A stretch of DNA of 39,553 nt from JAWWPY01 sp964412845 (GCA_964412845.1 CAYPQM010000050.1:1-39553), one strand, 5' to 3'. Shown: positions 1 to 8,715, counted from the stretch's first letter. Translations and numbers: made by a program. The notes: generated from the sequence alone by a model not told the origin.

Positions 1-95
1 ACGGCGCAGCCTATGACCCCGACCACGCCTACACCTTCGGGCTGCAGCGCGTCCTTGACGGCCTCGGCGCCCTCATCGACACCAGCGGCGCCTGA
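1..95 (+). CDS. TetR-family regulator, C-terminal end only
   Basis: Reading in the frame that begins at base 3, the last 30 residues are visible, ending in TGA at 93-95. The stretch FGLQRVLDGLGALID resembles the last helix of TetR regulators with a TetR_C-type ligand/dimerisation domain, where 'F.FGL.R.LDG...L' is common. The DNA-binding half lies outside the window, so target and ligand cannot be inferred. The assignment rests on one short helix and could be wrong. Confidence 0.5.
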   Translation, partial: GAAYDPDHAYTFGLQRVLDGLGALIDTSGA

Positions 96-275
96 TCCGC
101 AACCGTTGGCCCCGCCGCGTCTCCGACCGCACCACCCGCAACCTTCGCTGGACGCACCAAACGGACTACGCCGCCTGATCGTCTGAGGCGCACCGCCCGC
201 ACCTGGCTGCCACAGGGCATGACCACAGCCCTCGATCCCTTGGAATCGATCGTCCAGACAGGCGGCTGAGAGGCA
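96..275. other. Intergenic stretch without a recognisable gene
   Basis: These 180 bases separate the TetR end from the convergent GNAT gene. I see no supported reading frame. A short inverted repeat (CGCCT / AGGCG, 9-nt loop, near 150-168) might help end transcription of the regulator, but the stem is only 5 bp. Confidence 0.4.
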
Positions 276-794
276 TCACGGCGCTATCCGCAGCTGCCAC
301 CGGATTTCGCCGTCCTGCCAGCGGCCCGTCGGGGTGAGCCCGGCGTTGGCCGCGACTGCGGCGGACGCGTGGTTGTCCGGGTGGATGTGCGCCGCGACGG
401 CCTCGATCGGCCAGTGCCCGAGCCAGCCGATCAGCCCGCAGGCGGCCTCGGTGGCGATGCCCCGGCCCTGCCACGGGGTGCCCACCACCCAGGCGATCTC
501 GGCGATGGTGTCCGGGACGGCGCCGCTGATCGTCGCCTGGACCGTGCCGGCCAGGCGTTCCTCGTCGCGCAGCCGGATCACCCAGTTGCACCAGGACACC
601 GCCGGGTCAGGTGACCCGGCGGCCCACCGCTCATAGCGCGCTCGCAGCGCGGCGGGCCCGGGCGGCGCACCGCCGGTGAAGGTGTACAAGGCTGGGTCCG
701 ACAAGACGCCGGCCATCTCAGTTGCGTGCTCGGCGGCCAGCGGCAGGAGATCGAGCCGGCCAGTGCCGATCAGCCCAGGCTCAACAATGCTCAT
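276..794 (-). CDS. GNAT-family N-acetyltransferase (RimJ/RimL-like)
   Basis: A 172-residue protein of normal length for the RimJ/RimL-like GNAT group, which moves an acetyl group from acetyl-CoA to an amine such as a protein N-terminus or a small molecule. It opens with a typical 'TGRLDLLPL' strand. The acetyl-CoA loop is visible as QGRGIATEA at about residues 112-120, followed by 'HPDNHASAAVAANAGL', the usual helix pairing with that loop. An in-frame ATG lies 33 bases upstream at 827, but 794 is preferred because a GAGGGG purine run precedes it at about 12 nt. It is divergent from the glycosidase gene. The substrate cannot be told from sequence. Confidence 0.85.
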   Translation of the reverse strand: MSIVEPGLIGTGRLDLLPLAAEHATEMAGVLSDPALYTFTGGAPPGPAALRARYERWAAGSPDPAVSWCNWVIRLRDEERLAGTVQATISGAVPDTIAEIAWVVGTPWQGRGIATEAACGLIGWLGHWPIEAVAAHIHPDNHASAAVAANAGLTPTGRWQDGEIRWQLRIAP

Positions 795-852
795 GCCGTG
801 ATGCTGCCCCTCGACCGGGTCAACCACAAAGCGACCGCCCCGCAGCGGAAAC

Positions 853-2715
853 GTGGATGTAATACCAAAACCGGATTATGAAAGCATGGCGTACTACTCC
901 GCCGGCAACAGCCGCAGCCCAGGGGCACCGACCGGCTACCTGCCGATCGAAGAGCATGGAATCGTCGGTGACCTGCGGACCGTCGCGCTCGTGGGTACAG
1001 ACGGCACGGTCGATTGGTACTGTCCGTCTCGTTTTGACGCTCCTTCGCTCTTCGGGTCCCTCCTCGACGCGCGCAAGGGCGGCTATTTCTCGCTGTCGAG
1101 CCGCAGTAACACGCGCGCGAAGCAGCTTTACCTTCCCGACACGAACATCTTGCTGACCCGGTTTCATGGCACGGAGGCGGTCGGCGAGGTGATCGACTTC
1201 ATGGTGCCGGAGACCAGCGGCACCGGCAAAGCACGCGATCTGCTCGTCCGCCAAGCCCGCGCCGTCCGCGGCCGGGCGACGTTCGAGCTGGCCTGCCATC
1301 CCGCGTTCGACTACGGCCGGGCCCGGCACACCGTCCAGGTGGTGACCGGGGTCGGCGCGGTGTTCGAGTCGCCGGCCGGCCGCTTCGTGCTGCGGACCAC
1401 TGTGCCGCTGAAGGTCGAGGAGGCCGGCGTCGCGGCGACCTTCACCCTGGACGAAGGCGAGACTGTCGACATCCAGCTGGAGTGGCTCGGCGAGGTGCGG
1501 CCGCTCGCGGCCGGCGAGACCGACGAGCTGTTCACCCTGACCTCGGACTTCTGGCAGGGCTGGGTCAGCCAGTCCCGGTATCGCGGGCGGTGGCGGGAAA
1601 CGGTGCAACGCTCGGCACTGGCCCTCAAGCTGCTCGTGTACCACCCGACCGGCGCGCTGGTCGCCGCGCCGACCACGTCACTGCCCGAGGAACTGGGCGG
1701 CGGCCGCAACTGGGACTACCGGTACAGCTGGCTGCGCGACGCCGCGTTCACCGTCTACGCGCTCATGACACTCGGCTTCCTGGAGGAAGCGGCGTCGTTC
1801 ATGGAATGGGTCCAGCGCCGCTGCGAGACAGCCACCCGCGAGCACGACATCATGATCATGTACGCGGTCGACGGCAGCGAGGAAATCCCGGAAACGGTCC
1901 TGGACCACCTGGAGGGCTATCGCGGGTCGCGTCCGGTCCGCATCGGCAACAACGCCGTGCGGCAGCGCCAGGTCGACGTGTACGGCGAGCTGATGGACTC
2001 GGTGTACCTCTACAACCGCGAGGTGCCGATCTCCTACGACCTGTGGATAGCGCTGTCCAAGCGGCTCGACTGGCTGGCCAAGCACTGGACCGAGCCGGAC
2101 GAGGGCGTCTGGGAAATCCGCGGGCCGCGGCAGCGCTTCACCTACTCCGCGTTGATGACCTGGGTCGCCTACGACCGGGCCGGCCGCCTGGCCCGCGACC
2201 GCGGCCTGCCCGCACCGGTCGAGCGGTGGCGCAAGCTCGCCGCGGCCGCCCACCGGTTCGTCCAGGACTCATGCTGGGACCCTGAGCTCCAGACGTACGT
2301 GATGCACCCAGGCAGCAGGCTGCTGGACGCATCCGTGCTGGTGATGCCGCTGGTGAAGTTCGCCGGCCCGACTGACCCGCGCTTCTTGTCCACACTGGAC
2401 CGGATCGGCACGGAACTCACCTCCGACAGCCTGGTCTACCGGTATGCCATCACCGGGCACGACGGCATCGCCGGCGGCGAGGGCACCTTCAACCTCTGCT
2501 CGTTCTGGTACGTCGAAGCGCTCACCCGGGCCGGCCGGGTGAAGGAGGCCCGGACAATCTTCGAGAAGATGCTCACCTACGCCAACCATCTCGGGCTGTA
2601 CGCCGAGCAGATCGGCGCCTCCGGTGAGGCACTGGGCAACTTCCCGCAGGCCTTCACCCACCTGGCCCTGATCAGCGCGGCGGTCAACCTCGACCGCGCG
2701 CTCGACTATCGCTGA
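853..2715 (+). CDS. Glycoside hydrolase family 15 protein (trehalase/glucoamylase-like)
   Basis: A 620-residue cytoplasmic enzyme of the bacterial GH15 group, which includes actinobacterial trehalases and glucoamylase-like hydrolases. The N-terminal beta-sandwich part begins with 'IEEHGIVGDLRTVALVG', very typical of the family. The (alpha/alpha)6 barrel follows, with GRNWDYRYSWLRDA at about residue 284, an acidic 'EEIPETVLDHLEGYRG' segment near 342 (region of the general acid), and GGEGTFNLCSFWYVEAL near 541 (region of the catalytic base). No signal peptide is seen. A second in-frame ATG at 886 gives a start closer to the conserved region; neither has a strong Shine-Dalgarno sequence. Trehalose breakdown is a reasonable guess, but alpha-glucan or glycoside substrates are equally possible. 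Confidence 0.9.
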   Translation: MDVIPKPDYESMAYYSAGNSRSPGAPTGYLPIEEHGIVGDLRTVALVGTDGTVDWYCPSRFDAPSLFGSLLDARKGGYFSLSSRSNTRAKQLYLPDTNILLTRFHGTEAVGEVIDFMVPETSGTGKARDLLVRQARAVRGRATFELACHPAFDYGRARHTVQVVTGVGAVFESPAGRFVLRTTVPLKVEEAGVAATFTLDEGETVDIQLEWLGEVRPLAAGETDELFTLTSDFWQGWVSQSRYRGRWRETVQRSALALKLLVYHPTGALVAAPTTSLPEELGGGRNWDYRYSWLRDAAFTVYALMTLGFLEEAASFMEWVQRRCETATREHDIMIMYAVDGSEEIPETVLDHLEGYRGSRPVRIGNNAVRQRQVDVYGELMDSVYLYNREVPISYDLWIALSKRLDWLAKHWTEPDEGVWEIRGPRQRFTYSALMTWVAYDRAGRLARDRGLPAPVERWRKLAAAAHRFVQDSCWDPELQTYVMHPGSRLLDASVLVMPLVKFAGPTDPRFLSTLDRIGTELTSDSLVYRYAITGHDGIAGGEGTFNLCSFWYVEALTRAGRVKEARTIFEKMLTYANHLGLYAEQIGASGEALGNFPQAFTHLALISAAVNLDRALDYR

Positions 2716-2722
2716 CCTGCTA

Positions 2723-2736
2723 GCCGGACCCCCGGC
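2723..2736 (+). terminator. Weak hairpin after the GH15 gene
   Basis: GCCGG and CCGGC arms with a 4-nt loop lie 8 bases after the GH15 stop codon. The stem is only 5 bp and there is no T run, so this is a weak terminator candidate. Confidence 0.3.
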
Positions 2737-2860
2737 AGCGGGCGCGGCTGGGTGGGAGCCCACGTCACTCCGCCCGGCAGCATGTCGAGAACCTGGTCCC
2801 AGCACCGACATCTGGGTGAGCGGCGTCACGAGGCGCCGCCTGACCAGGGAGGATAGAGCG

Positions 2861-3262
2861 ATGCGATTCATGCTGCTGCAGAACTACGGAGAAGTTGAGT
2901 CAGACTGCCCGCCGATGACGGAGTGGAGCCCCGGGGACATCAGGGCGCACATCGAATTTCAGCAGGCGCTGAACCAGGAGCTCACTGAGCGCGGCGAGCT
3001 GGTCGACGCCCAGGGGCTGGCCGGGCCGGAGCAGGCCAAGTTCGTGGTGTCCGACGGGGCCAGCGCCCCGGTGATCACCGACGGCCCGTATCCCGAATCC
3101 AAGGAGCTGCTGGCCGGCTACCGGCTGGTCGACGTCGAGACCGCCGGGCGGGCCATCGAGATCGCCGCCCAGGCGTCGGCCGCGCCGGGACCGGACGGGG
3201 TGCCCATCCGCCAGCCCATCGAGATCCGCCAGGTGCTGGGCGCCCCCGACCATGAGGCGTGA
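2861..3262 (+). CDS. YciI/DGPF-family protein
   Basis: A 133-residue small ferredoxin-like-fold protein of the YciI-related ('DGPF') family. The start at 2861 is chosen because GGGAGGA sits at ideal spacing upstream and MRFMLLQNYG is the usual family N-terminus; a GTG at 2816 would add an unlikely basic extension. The name-giving motif is present as DGPYPESKELLAGY around residues 70-83. Its TGA overlaps the GTG of the sigma factor downstream (GTGA), so the two are translationally coupled. YciI proteins are the regular neighbours of ECF42 sigma factors; the biochemical role is not settled. Confidence 0.9.
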   Translation: MRFMLLQNYGEVESDCPPMTEWSPGDIRAHIEFQQALNQELTERGELVDAQGLAGPEQAKFVVSDGASAPVITDGPYPESKELLAGYRLVDVETAGRAIEIAAQASAAPGPDGVPIRQPIEIRQVLGAPDHEA

Positions 3263-4479
3263 GTACCCTGGGAAGCACCGAGGTCCTGCTGCGCGAGCTG
3301 GCGCCGCAGGTCCTCGGTGCGGTTGTCCGCCGTTACGGCGATTTCGCCGATGCCGAGGACGCCGTGCAGGAGGCTCTGCTGGCCGCCGCCACCGGCTGGC
3401 CGGCCGGCCAGCAGCCGGACAACCCGCTCGCCTGGCTCATCCGGGTGGCGTCACGCCGGATGACCGACAGCTACCGGAGTGACAGCGCACGGCGGCGGCG
3501 GGAGATTCTCGCCGCCTCGTGGTCGCTCGCCCGCACCGGCCCCGTCACGGGGCAGGACGACACGCTGATCCTCATGTTCATGTGCTGCCACCCGTCACTC
3601 ACCCCGGCCTCGGCCATCCCGCTCACGCTGCGCGCGGTCGGCGGCCTGACCACCCGTGAGATCGCCAGCGCGTTCCTGGTTCCCGAGGCGACCATGGCCC
3701 AGCGGATCAGCCGGGCCAAGGCCAAGCTCAAGGCGTCGGACGAACCGTTCACGCTCCCGCCGCCCGACGAGCGCGCCGGACGGCTGCGCTCGGTGCTGCA
3801 CGTTCTCTACCTCCTGTTCAACGAGGGCTACGCCACCAGCAACGGCCCCGACCTGGCCCGCGCCGACCTCTCCGGCGAAGCCATCCGGCTGACCCGGGGG
3901 GTGCAGGCCAGCCTGCCCGCCGATCCTGAGGTCGCTGGATTGCTGGCCCTCATGCTGCTCACCGACGCCCGGCGGGCCGCCCGCACCCGCAGTGACGGCG
4001 AACTGGTCCCGCTCGCCGAGCAGGACCGCGCCCGCTGGGACCGGGATCTCATCGCCGAGGGGGTGGCCCTCATCACCGGAGCCCTGCAGCGGGGGCAGGT
4101 GGGCGAGTACCAGCTGCAAGCCGCCATCGCGGCCGTCCATGACCAGGCGGCCCGGCACGCTGACACCAACTGGCCGGAGATCCTGTCCCTCTACAGCCTG
4201 CTGGAGCGGATGACCGGCAACCCGATGGTGACGCTCAACCGGGCCGTCGCCGCCGCCATGGCCGAAGGGCCAGCCGCTGGCCTGGCGCTGCTCGACGGTC
4301 TCGGCGAACGGCTCGGCGACCACCACCGGCTGCATTCCGTACGCGCCCATCTGCTGGAAATGTCCGGCGACACCGCGACCGCCATCACCGAGTTCCGGGA
4401 CGCGGCCGCCCGCACCACGAACCTGCGGGAGCAGCACTACCTGACCAGCCAGGCGGCCCGACTCGCGGCCGGGCTGTGA
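3259..4479 (+). CDS. ECF42-type RNA polymerase sigma factor with C-terminal extension
   Basis: A 406-residue extracytoplasmic-function sigma factor. Region 2 is visible as FADAEDAVQEALLAA (about 28-42) and the region 4 helix-turn-helix as LTTREIASAFLVPEATMAQR (about 130-150). The remaining roughly 230 residues (DERAGRLRSVLHVLYLLFNEGY onward) form the helical, TPR-like extension typical of the ECF42 group, which lacks a classical anti-sigma factor and is encoded beside YciI/DGPF genes, as here. The GTG start overlaps the YciI stop codon. What controls it is unknown; the extension is thought to matter for activity in this group. The target promoter cannot be read from the window. Confidence 0.93.
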   Translation: MSTLGSTEVLLRELAPQVLGAVVRRYGDFADAEDAVQEALLAAATGWPAGQQPDNPLAWLIRVASRRMTDSYRSDSARRRREILAASWSLARTGPVTGQDDTLILMFMCCHPSLTPASAIPLTLRAVGGLTTREIASAFLVPEATMAQRISRAKAKLKASDEPFTLPPPDERAGRLRSVLHVLYLLFNEGYATSNGPDLARADLSGEAIRLTRGVQASLPADPEVAGLLALMLLTDARRAARTRSDGELVPLAEQDRARWDRDLIAEGVALITGALQRGQVGEYQLQAAIAAVHDQAARHADTNWPEILSLYSLLERMTGNPMVTLNRAVAAAMAEGPAAGLALLDGLGERLGDHHRLHSVRAHLLEMSGDTATAITEFRDAAARTTNLREQHYLTSQAARLAAGL

Positions 4480-4506
4480 CCGGCCGCTGATCACTTTGGC
4501 GGCCGG
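4480..4506. terminator. Bidirectional hairpin between convergent genes
   Basis: A perfect 8-bp inverted repeat, CCGGCCGC (4480-4487) and GCGGCCGG (4499-4506), with an 11-nt loop, starts one base after the sigma-factor stop codon. The loop contains the stop codon of the convergent membrane-protein gene. It lacks a T run on either side, which is common for actinobacterial terminators. Confidence 0.55.
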
Positions 4507-5597
4507 ATCGGCGGGATCGGCGCGGACGGATGACGGCGCGGCCCGGACCACCTCGCTGGGACCACGTCGAGGGCCAGGGCGACCGCGTAGGCGGCCTGCT
4601 CGTAATTGACCCGCCAGCCGACGAAATCCGGCCAGGCCTCGGCCGGGTCCCGCTCGATCGGGAAGTTGACCTCGCGCATCCGGTCGATGGCGCCGAGGAA
4701 GTCGTCGTAGCTGACGCTGATGCCCCGGCTCGGATCGGCCATCTCGGGGATGCTGGCGCCCATCGCGCGGGCGACCTCGCCGAAACACAGGAAGCCGCTG
4801 CGCAGGCAGAGCCGGGCCGGGACCGACGGCGCGGCCTTCGGGGACAGCGCGAGGTACAGCGCGGCGGAGTCCAGGACCGCGAGCAGCGCGGTGACCCAGG
4901 AGGACAGTGGCCTCGGGGAACGGAACCTGACCAGCGGCAGGTAGGTCGTGTGACTCTCCGCGATGTCGGCGGCCCAGCGTTCCCATTGCAGGTAGAGGTC
5001 GGGCAGGGTGTCAACGGTGGAGGTGCCCGACCCGAGGGCATAGTGCGTCCGGGCCAGCAGTTCCGGGCCCCAGGACGGGACGCCCGCCCGGGCGTTCAGC
5101 AGGGCGACGTCAGTCTCCCGGCGGTTGAACGCTGAATACAGGCTGGGCAGGTACGCGATCTGCAGCGTGATCGTGACCAGGCTGGTCACCGCGGCGCTGT
5201 ACTGGATGGTGCGCTCGGCCGCCCCGTGCACCGTCGAGTTGCCGATCGCCCACAGCGCGGGGCCCGCCGTGTCGAACGCCAGGGTCACCCCGCTGGGCAC
5301 AAGCGGCCACAGCAGCAGCGAGAAGCCCAGATAGAAGATCCCCAGCCACGCGATCAGCTGGCACACCAGCAGCACGGCGGCCTCCCCGGCGAGCAGCCGG
5401 TCCCGGCGCCGGTAGTCGGCGACCCGCGCGGTGAGCACCCGGTAGAAGCCGTCCACCAGCCGGTCCACCCACACCATCAGCCGCCCGCCGACCGGCCGCG
5501 GCACGATCAGTGTCCCGATCACGCTCCGGCCGGCCACGCCGACGAGCAGCAGGCCCACGGCCGCCGCGATGCAGCGGACATAGAACGGTACGGCCAT
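4491..5597 (-). CDS. Membrane protein, ion-channel-like with no recognisable selectivity filter
   Basis: A 368-residue protein with hydrophobic segments near residues 7-30, 72-100 and 112-150, then a soluble C-terminal half. The stretch from the third segment on (AYLPSLYSAFNRRE, then 'LLNARAG') closely resembles the part that follows the pore in bacterial two-TM potassium-channel-like proteins, as I remember them ('GYLPVLYQAFSRRE...LLDARAG'). Where the filter TVGYGD would be expected, the sequence reads WAIGNSTVHG, so potassium selectivity is doubtful. The start is supported by GAGGAGAATC before ATG. A perfect inverted repeat 16 bp upstream (5613-5629) may control it. It could be a non-conducting sensor or simply a membrane protein of unknown role. 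Confidence 0.6.
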   Translation of the reverse strand: MAVPFYVRCIAAAVGLLLVGVAGRSVIGTLIVPRPVGGRLMVWVDRLVDGFYRVLTARVADYRRRDRLLAGEAAVLLVCQLIAWLGIFYLGFSLLLWPLVPSGVTLAFDTAGPALWAIGNSTVHGAAERTIQYSAAVTSLVTITLQIAYLPSLYSAFNRRETDVALLNARAGVPSWGPELLARTHYALGSGTSTVDTLPDLYLQWERWAADIAESHTTYLPLVRFRSPRPLSSWVTALLAVLDSAALYLALSPKAAPSVPARLCLRSGFLCFGEVARAMGASIPEMADPSRGISVSYDDFLGAIDRMREVNFPIERDPAEAWPDFVGWRVNYEQAAYAVALALDVVPARWSGPRRHPSAPIPPIRPPK

Positions 5598-5612
5598 GAT
5601 TCTCCTCAGCGG

Positions 5613-5629
5613 ATGGACGAGCGGTCCAT
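5613..5629. promoter_or_regulatory. Inverted repeat, candidate repressor operator
   Basis: ATGGAC and GTCCAT arms are perfectly complementary around a 5-nt centre (ATGGACGAGCGGTCCAT). The site lies 16 bp upstream of the channel-like gene and in the divergent region shared with the lipoprotein gene. Spacing and symmetry fit a TetR-type operator; the regulator is not identified. Confidence 0.4.
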
Positions 5630-5789
5630 TATCCCTGGGGTGGTGGCCCTACAGTGGGCCTCGGCCGCGAGCCGGGCCGAAACCGCACGCGCAGCGCCGC
5701 TCCGGGAACCGGATGCCGGGCTGCGGCGTCAGAAGATGCAGACGGGTGCGCGCGGTACCGGCGCGAGCCCGATGAGCGAAGGCAGGGAC

Positions 5790-6662
5790 GTGGCGGACAT
5801 GCGCCGAGGACGCGCGGCAGTGCTGCTGACCGCCGGGGTCGCGGCCGCGGCGCTGGCCGGCTGCGGCGCCGCCGGGACCGGGCCTGCGTCCACCGCGCCG
5901 CAACCCGGCCCGCAGCTGCGGCAGGCGCTACGGGCCTGGTCGGCCTTCCCGGTCAGCGCGTCACCGCGGCCGCTGGTGCTGCTCGGCAGCCCGGTCGCCG
6001 ATCCGCCGGGCGGGTTCCCTGACGGGGCCGCCAAGCTTGCCTACCTGGAAGGAGCGGTCACCGTGCCGTCGGTGCTGCCTTCGGGTGCCGCCACGGCCGG
6101 CGGCTACCCGCTGATCAGCGCCAGCCAGGCGTTCGGGGTATTCAAGTCGGCCGCGGGGAAGGGCCCGCGGGCGGCGGTCCGGCTCACCGTCAGCGCCGTG
6201 CGCCTCGGCACCGGCGTCTTTGACACTGACCGTGGCCTTCGGCGGCTGCCGGCCTGGCTGTTCGGGCTCCGGGATGTGCGCGGCCCGGCGGCCGTGCTGG
6301 CCGTTGCCCCGGCGGCCATCTTCTCGGCACCTGGCACCGCGGCCCGCAAGGTCCCGCTGGTGAACGAGGCCCGGCTCGGCGGCAATGGGCGCACGCTCAC
6401 CGTCTGGTTCGTGGGTGCGCCGTCCGGCACCGGGCCGTGCACCGCCGCCTACCACCTGGCGCTGGCGGAATCCAGGACCGCCGTTGCGGTCGCCGTGCAC
6501 GAGCACGAGGGGCAGCCCGGCCCTGCCTCGTGCGCCGCGGTCGGGTTCCTGCGCCATGTCAGCACGGTCCTTTCCGCGCCGCTCGGTGCCCGCGTTGTCG
6601 TGGACGCGGCCAGCGGCACCGCTGTGGCCGTCAGCCAGGCCCGGGCCGGCCCGCTGAGCTGA
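5790..6662 (+). CDS. Putative lipoprotein of unknown function
   Basis: About 290 residues. A basic N-terminus (MRRGR) is followed by a hydrophobic segment and a lipobox ending LAGC, so the protein should be lipid-anchored on the outer face of the membrane. The mature part has no cysteine pattern or catalytic motif that I recognise. GTG at 5790 is preferred because AAGG sits 7 nt upstream; ATG codons at 5799 and 5772 are alternatives and do not change the lipobox. Its stop codon directly abuts the stop of the convergent response regulator (6663), leaving no room for a terminator. It is divergent from the channel-like gene. Confidence 0.75.
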   Translation: MADMRRGRAAVLLTAGVAAAALAGCGAAGTGPASTAPQPGPQLRQALRAWSAFPVSASPRPLVLLGSPVADPPGGFPDGAAKLAYLEGAVTVPSVLPSGAATAGGYPLISASQAFGVFKSAAGKGPRAAVRLTVSAVRLGTGVFDTDRGLRRLPAWLFGLRDVRGPAAVLAVAPAAIFSAPGTAARKVPLVNEARLGGNGRTLTVWFVGAPSGTGPCTAAYHLALAESRTAVAVAVHEHEGQPGPASCAAVGFLRHVSTVLSAPLGARVVVDAASGTAVAVSQARAGPLS

Positions 6663-7346
6663 CTACGTCAGGCGGCGCTCGGCCGCCCACCGGGTGAGCT
6701 GGTGCCGCGTCGAGAGCTGGAGCTTGCGCAGCACCGAGGACACGTGGCTCTCGACCGTCTTGACGGAGATGAACAGTTCCCGGGCGATCTCCTTGTAGGT
6801 GTAGCCGCGGGCGATCAGCCGGAGCACCTCCCGCTCGCGGGGGGTGACCTGATCGAGCTCAGGATCGAAGGACGGAAGACCCGGGCCGCCTGACGGCATC
6901 GCGGCGAAGGCGTCGAGGACGAAGCCGGCCAGCCTGGGCGAGAAAACCACGTCACCGGCCGCGACCCGGCGCACCGCGTCCACCAGGTCGGCGCCGGAGA
7001 TCGTCTTCGTCACGTATCCCCGCGCGCCGGCCCGGATAACGGCAATCACATCCTCGGGGGCATCCGACGCGGACAGGGCGAGAAACCGCACCTGAGGGTG
7101 CGTGACCTTGATCGCGGCAACCACGAGCTGCCCGCCGCCGCCCGGCAGGTGCACGTCGAGGAGGACAACGTCGGGGACGAGCTCGGCGATCAGGGCGATC
7201 GCGGGCTCGACGTCGTCCGCCTCCCCCACGAACTCAACGTGGCCGCCGAGTTCGGATCGGACACCGGAACGAAAAAGGCCATGGTCATCCACGATGAAGA
7301 CCCTCGGCCGCCCGTCGTCCGGGGGGCGCATGCCGGGAGCGCTCAC
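6663..7346 (-). CDS. NarL/LuxR-type response regulator
   Basis: A 227-residue two-component response regulator. The receiver domain starts at 'RVFIVDDHGLFRSG' (about 14-27); the phospho-acceptor Asp is in 'DVVLLDVHLPGGGG' near residue 64, and the conserved Lys is in 'GYVTKTISGADL'. The C-terminal LuxR HTH runs from 'VTPREREVLRLIARGYTYKEIA' to the end. Its GTG start overlaps the TGA of the histidine kinase (GTGA), so the pair is one coupled unit and almost certainly cognate. Likely targets include the divergent PspC/DUF1707 genes through the inverted repeat at 8716-8744; that is inference. Confidence 0.95.
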   Translation of the reverse strand: MSAPGMRPPDDGRPRVFIVDDHGLFRSGVRSELGGHVEFVGEADDVEPAIALIAELVPDVVLLDVHLPGGGGQLVVAAIKVTHPQVRFLALSASDAPEDVIAVIRAGARGYVTKTISGADLVDAVRRVAAGDVVFSPRLAGFVLDAFAAMPSGGPGLPSFDPELDQVTPREREVLRLIARGYTYKEIARELFISVKTVESHVSSVLRKLQLSTRHQLTRWAAERRLT

Positions 7347-8671
7347 GCCGGGCTCGGCTGGCGTTCCCCGGCCGCGCGGGGCATCGTCAAGGACACCTCG
7401 GTGCCCTCACCCGGGACGCTGCGGACGGTCGCGGACCCGCCGCGGCGGGCCATCCGGGCGTGCACCGACTCGGCCAGCCCCTTGCGGTCCTCAGGCACCG
7501 CGGCCGGGTCGAACCCTCGTCCGCGATCCCGCACGAACAACGACACTTCCGTCGGCTCGACCTCAGCGAAGAGCGACACGACCTGGGCGCCGGACCATTT
7601 CACGGCATTGACTGTCGCCTCGCGTGCGGCGGCGAGCAGGGCTTTCAGATCATCATCGAGCTCGCAGTCGCCAACGGTGATGGCCTCGACCGCCACCCCA
7701 TGCTGAGCCTCCACCTCCTGCTGGATGAACCGCACCCCCGCGGCGAGAGTCATGCCCTGATCGCCCATTGAGCCGGGCGCCCGGCCATCAAACAGCCAGG
7801 CGCGCAGTTCGCGCTCCTGGGCCCGGGCCAGCTGGATGACATGCTGGGGCTCGTCCGCGCGGCGCTGGATCAGCGCCAGCGTCTGCAAAACCGAGTCGTG
7901 CACCCGGGCGGCCATATCAGCCCGCTCTTCCGCCCGGATCCTGGCCTGACGCTCGACGACCAGATCGCGGGCGATACGCAGCCACCAGGGCCCCAGCACC
8001 ACCACGATGGCCGAGATCACCAGGACCACCCCGCCCAGTGGCCGCAGCAGGGCATGGCTCGGGCGTCCGGACAGCAGGGTGGCCAGGCCGCCGGACAGCA
8101 GCAGGCCGCCAACCAGCGCGCGCGATACGGTCCGGGACCGGCTGGTGGTGCCGGCCAGGCCGCGCAGCGGCTCGGCCAGGCGCCGCATCACCGCCTGCTC
8201 GTCGGGCGGCGCGTTCCGCCAGATCAGCACCAGGCCAGCCACGCTGATGACCAGCGGCCAGGCCGCCGTGCCCAGCCAGCCGGCCCCGAGCGCGGAGGCG
8301 ATGACCAGCACCACGACGAGCAGCGAGCTGAGACCGGCGGCCAGGGCAATGCCCCGCCGGTCGGTCAGCGCCTCGCTGGCAATGCTGCTGCTGCCGCCCG
8401 CGGCGGGCACCAGCAGCCAGGCCAGCACGTAGGCGGCCACGCCGAACCCGCTCAGCAGGGCGGTGACCAGGAACGCGATCCGCACCACCGTAATGTCGAA
8501 GCCAGTCCGCGCCGCGAGGCCGGCCGCGACCCCGCCGATCAGCCGGTCCTGCGGGCTGCGCCGCCAGGGCCCGCTGCCCCGCGGTCCGCGCGCCCAGTGG
8601 CCGAGGCCACGGCGCCGGAAGCGCCGCCGGGCCATGGGCCAGGGCGGGTCAGCGCAGGTTCGTTCCTCCAC
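7343..8671 (-). CDS. PspC-domain sensor histidine kinase
   Basis: A 442-residue membrane kinase. An N-terminal basic stretch is followed by a PspC domain (about 38-98, 'RLIGGVAAGLAARTGFDITVV' then hydrophobic), then two pairs of hydrophobic helices up to about 225. The HisKA_3-type dimerisation helix carries the phospho-acceptor His at about 258 in 'AARVHDSVLQTLALIQ'. The ATPase domain shows the N-box in 'EATVNAVKWSG' and the G-box in 'DRGRGFDPAAV'. PspC-domain kinases of actinobacteria sense envelope or membrane stress. GTG at 8671 is annotated; GGAGGT is directly adjacent to it, which is too close, so ATG at 8635 is an alternative. Confidence 0.93.
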   Translation of the reverse strand: MEERTCADPPWPMARRRFRRRGLGHWARGPRGSGPWRRSPQDRLIGGVAAGLAARTGFDITVVRIAFLVTALLSGFGVAAYVLAWLLVPAAGGSSSIASEALTDRRGIALAAGLSSLLVVVLVIASALGAGWLGTAAWPLVISVAGLVLIWRNAPPDEQAVMRRLAEPLRGLAGTTSRSRTVSRALVGGLLLSGGLATLLSGRPSHALLRPLGGVVLVISAIVVVLGPWWLRIARDLVVERQARIRAEERADMAARVHDSVLQTLALIQRRADEPQHVIQLARAQERELRAWLFDGRAPGSMGDQGMTLAAGVRFIQQEVEAQHGVAVEAITVGDCELDDDLKALLAAAREATVNAVKWSGAQVVSLFAEVEPTEVSLFVRDRGRGFDPAAVPEDRKGLAESVHARMARRGGSATVRSVPGEGTEVSLTMPRAAGERQPSPA

Positions 8672-8715
8672 ACCTCCATCATCGCGCCATGGCGCCCGCC
8701 CGGCTATCCGGGGGA

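Noticed and set aside
3595..4986. A 463-codon minus-strand frame across the sigma factor
   Set aside because: Low-complexity Gly/Arg/Pro translation opposite a clear ECF sigma factor; a shadow frame.
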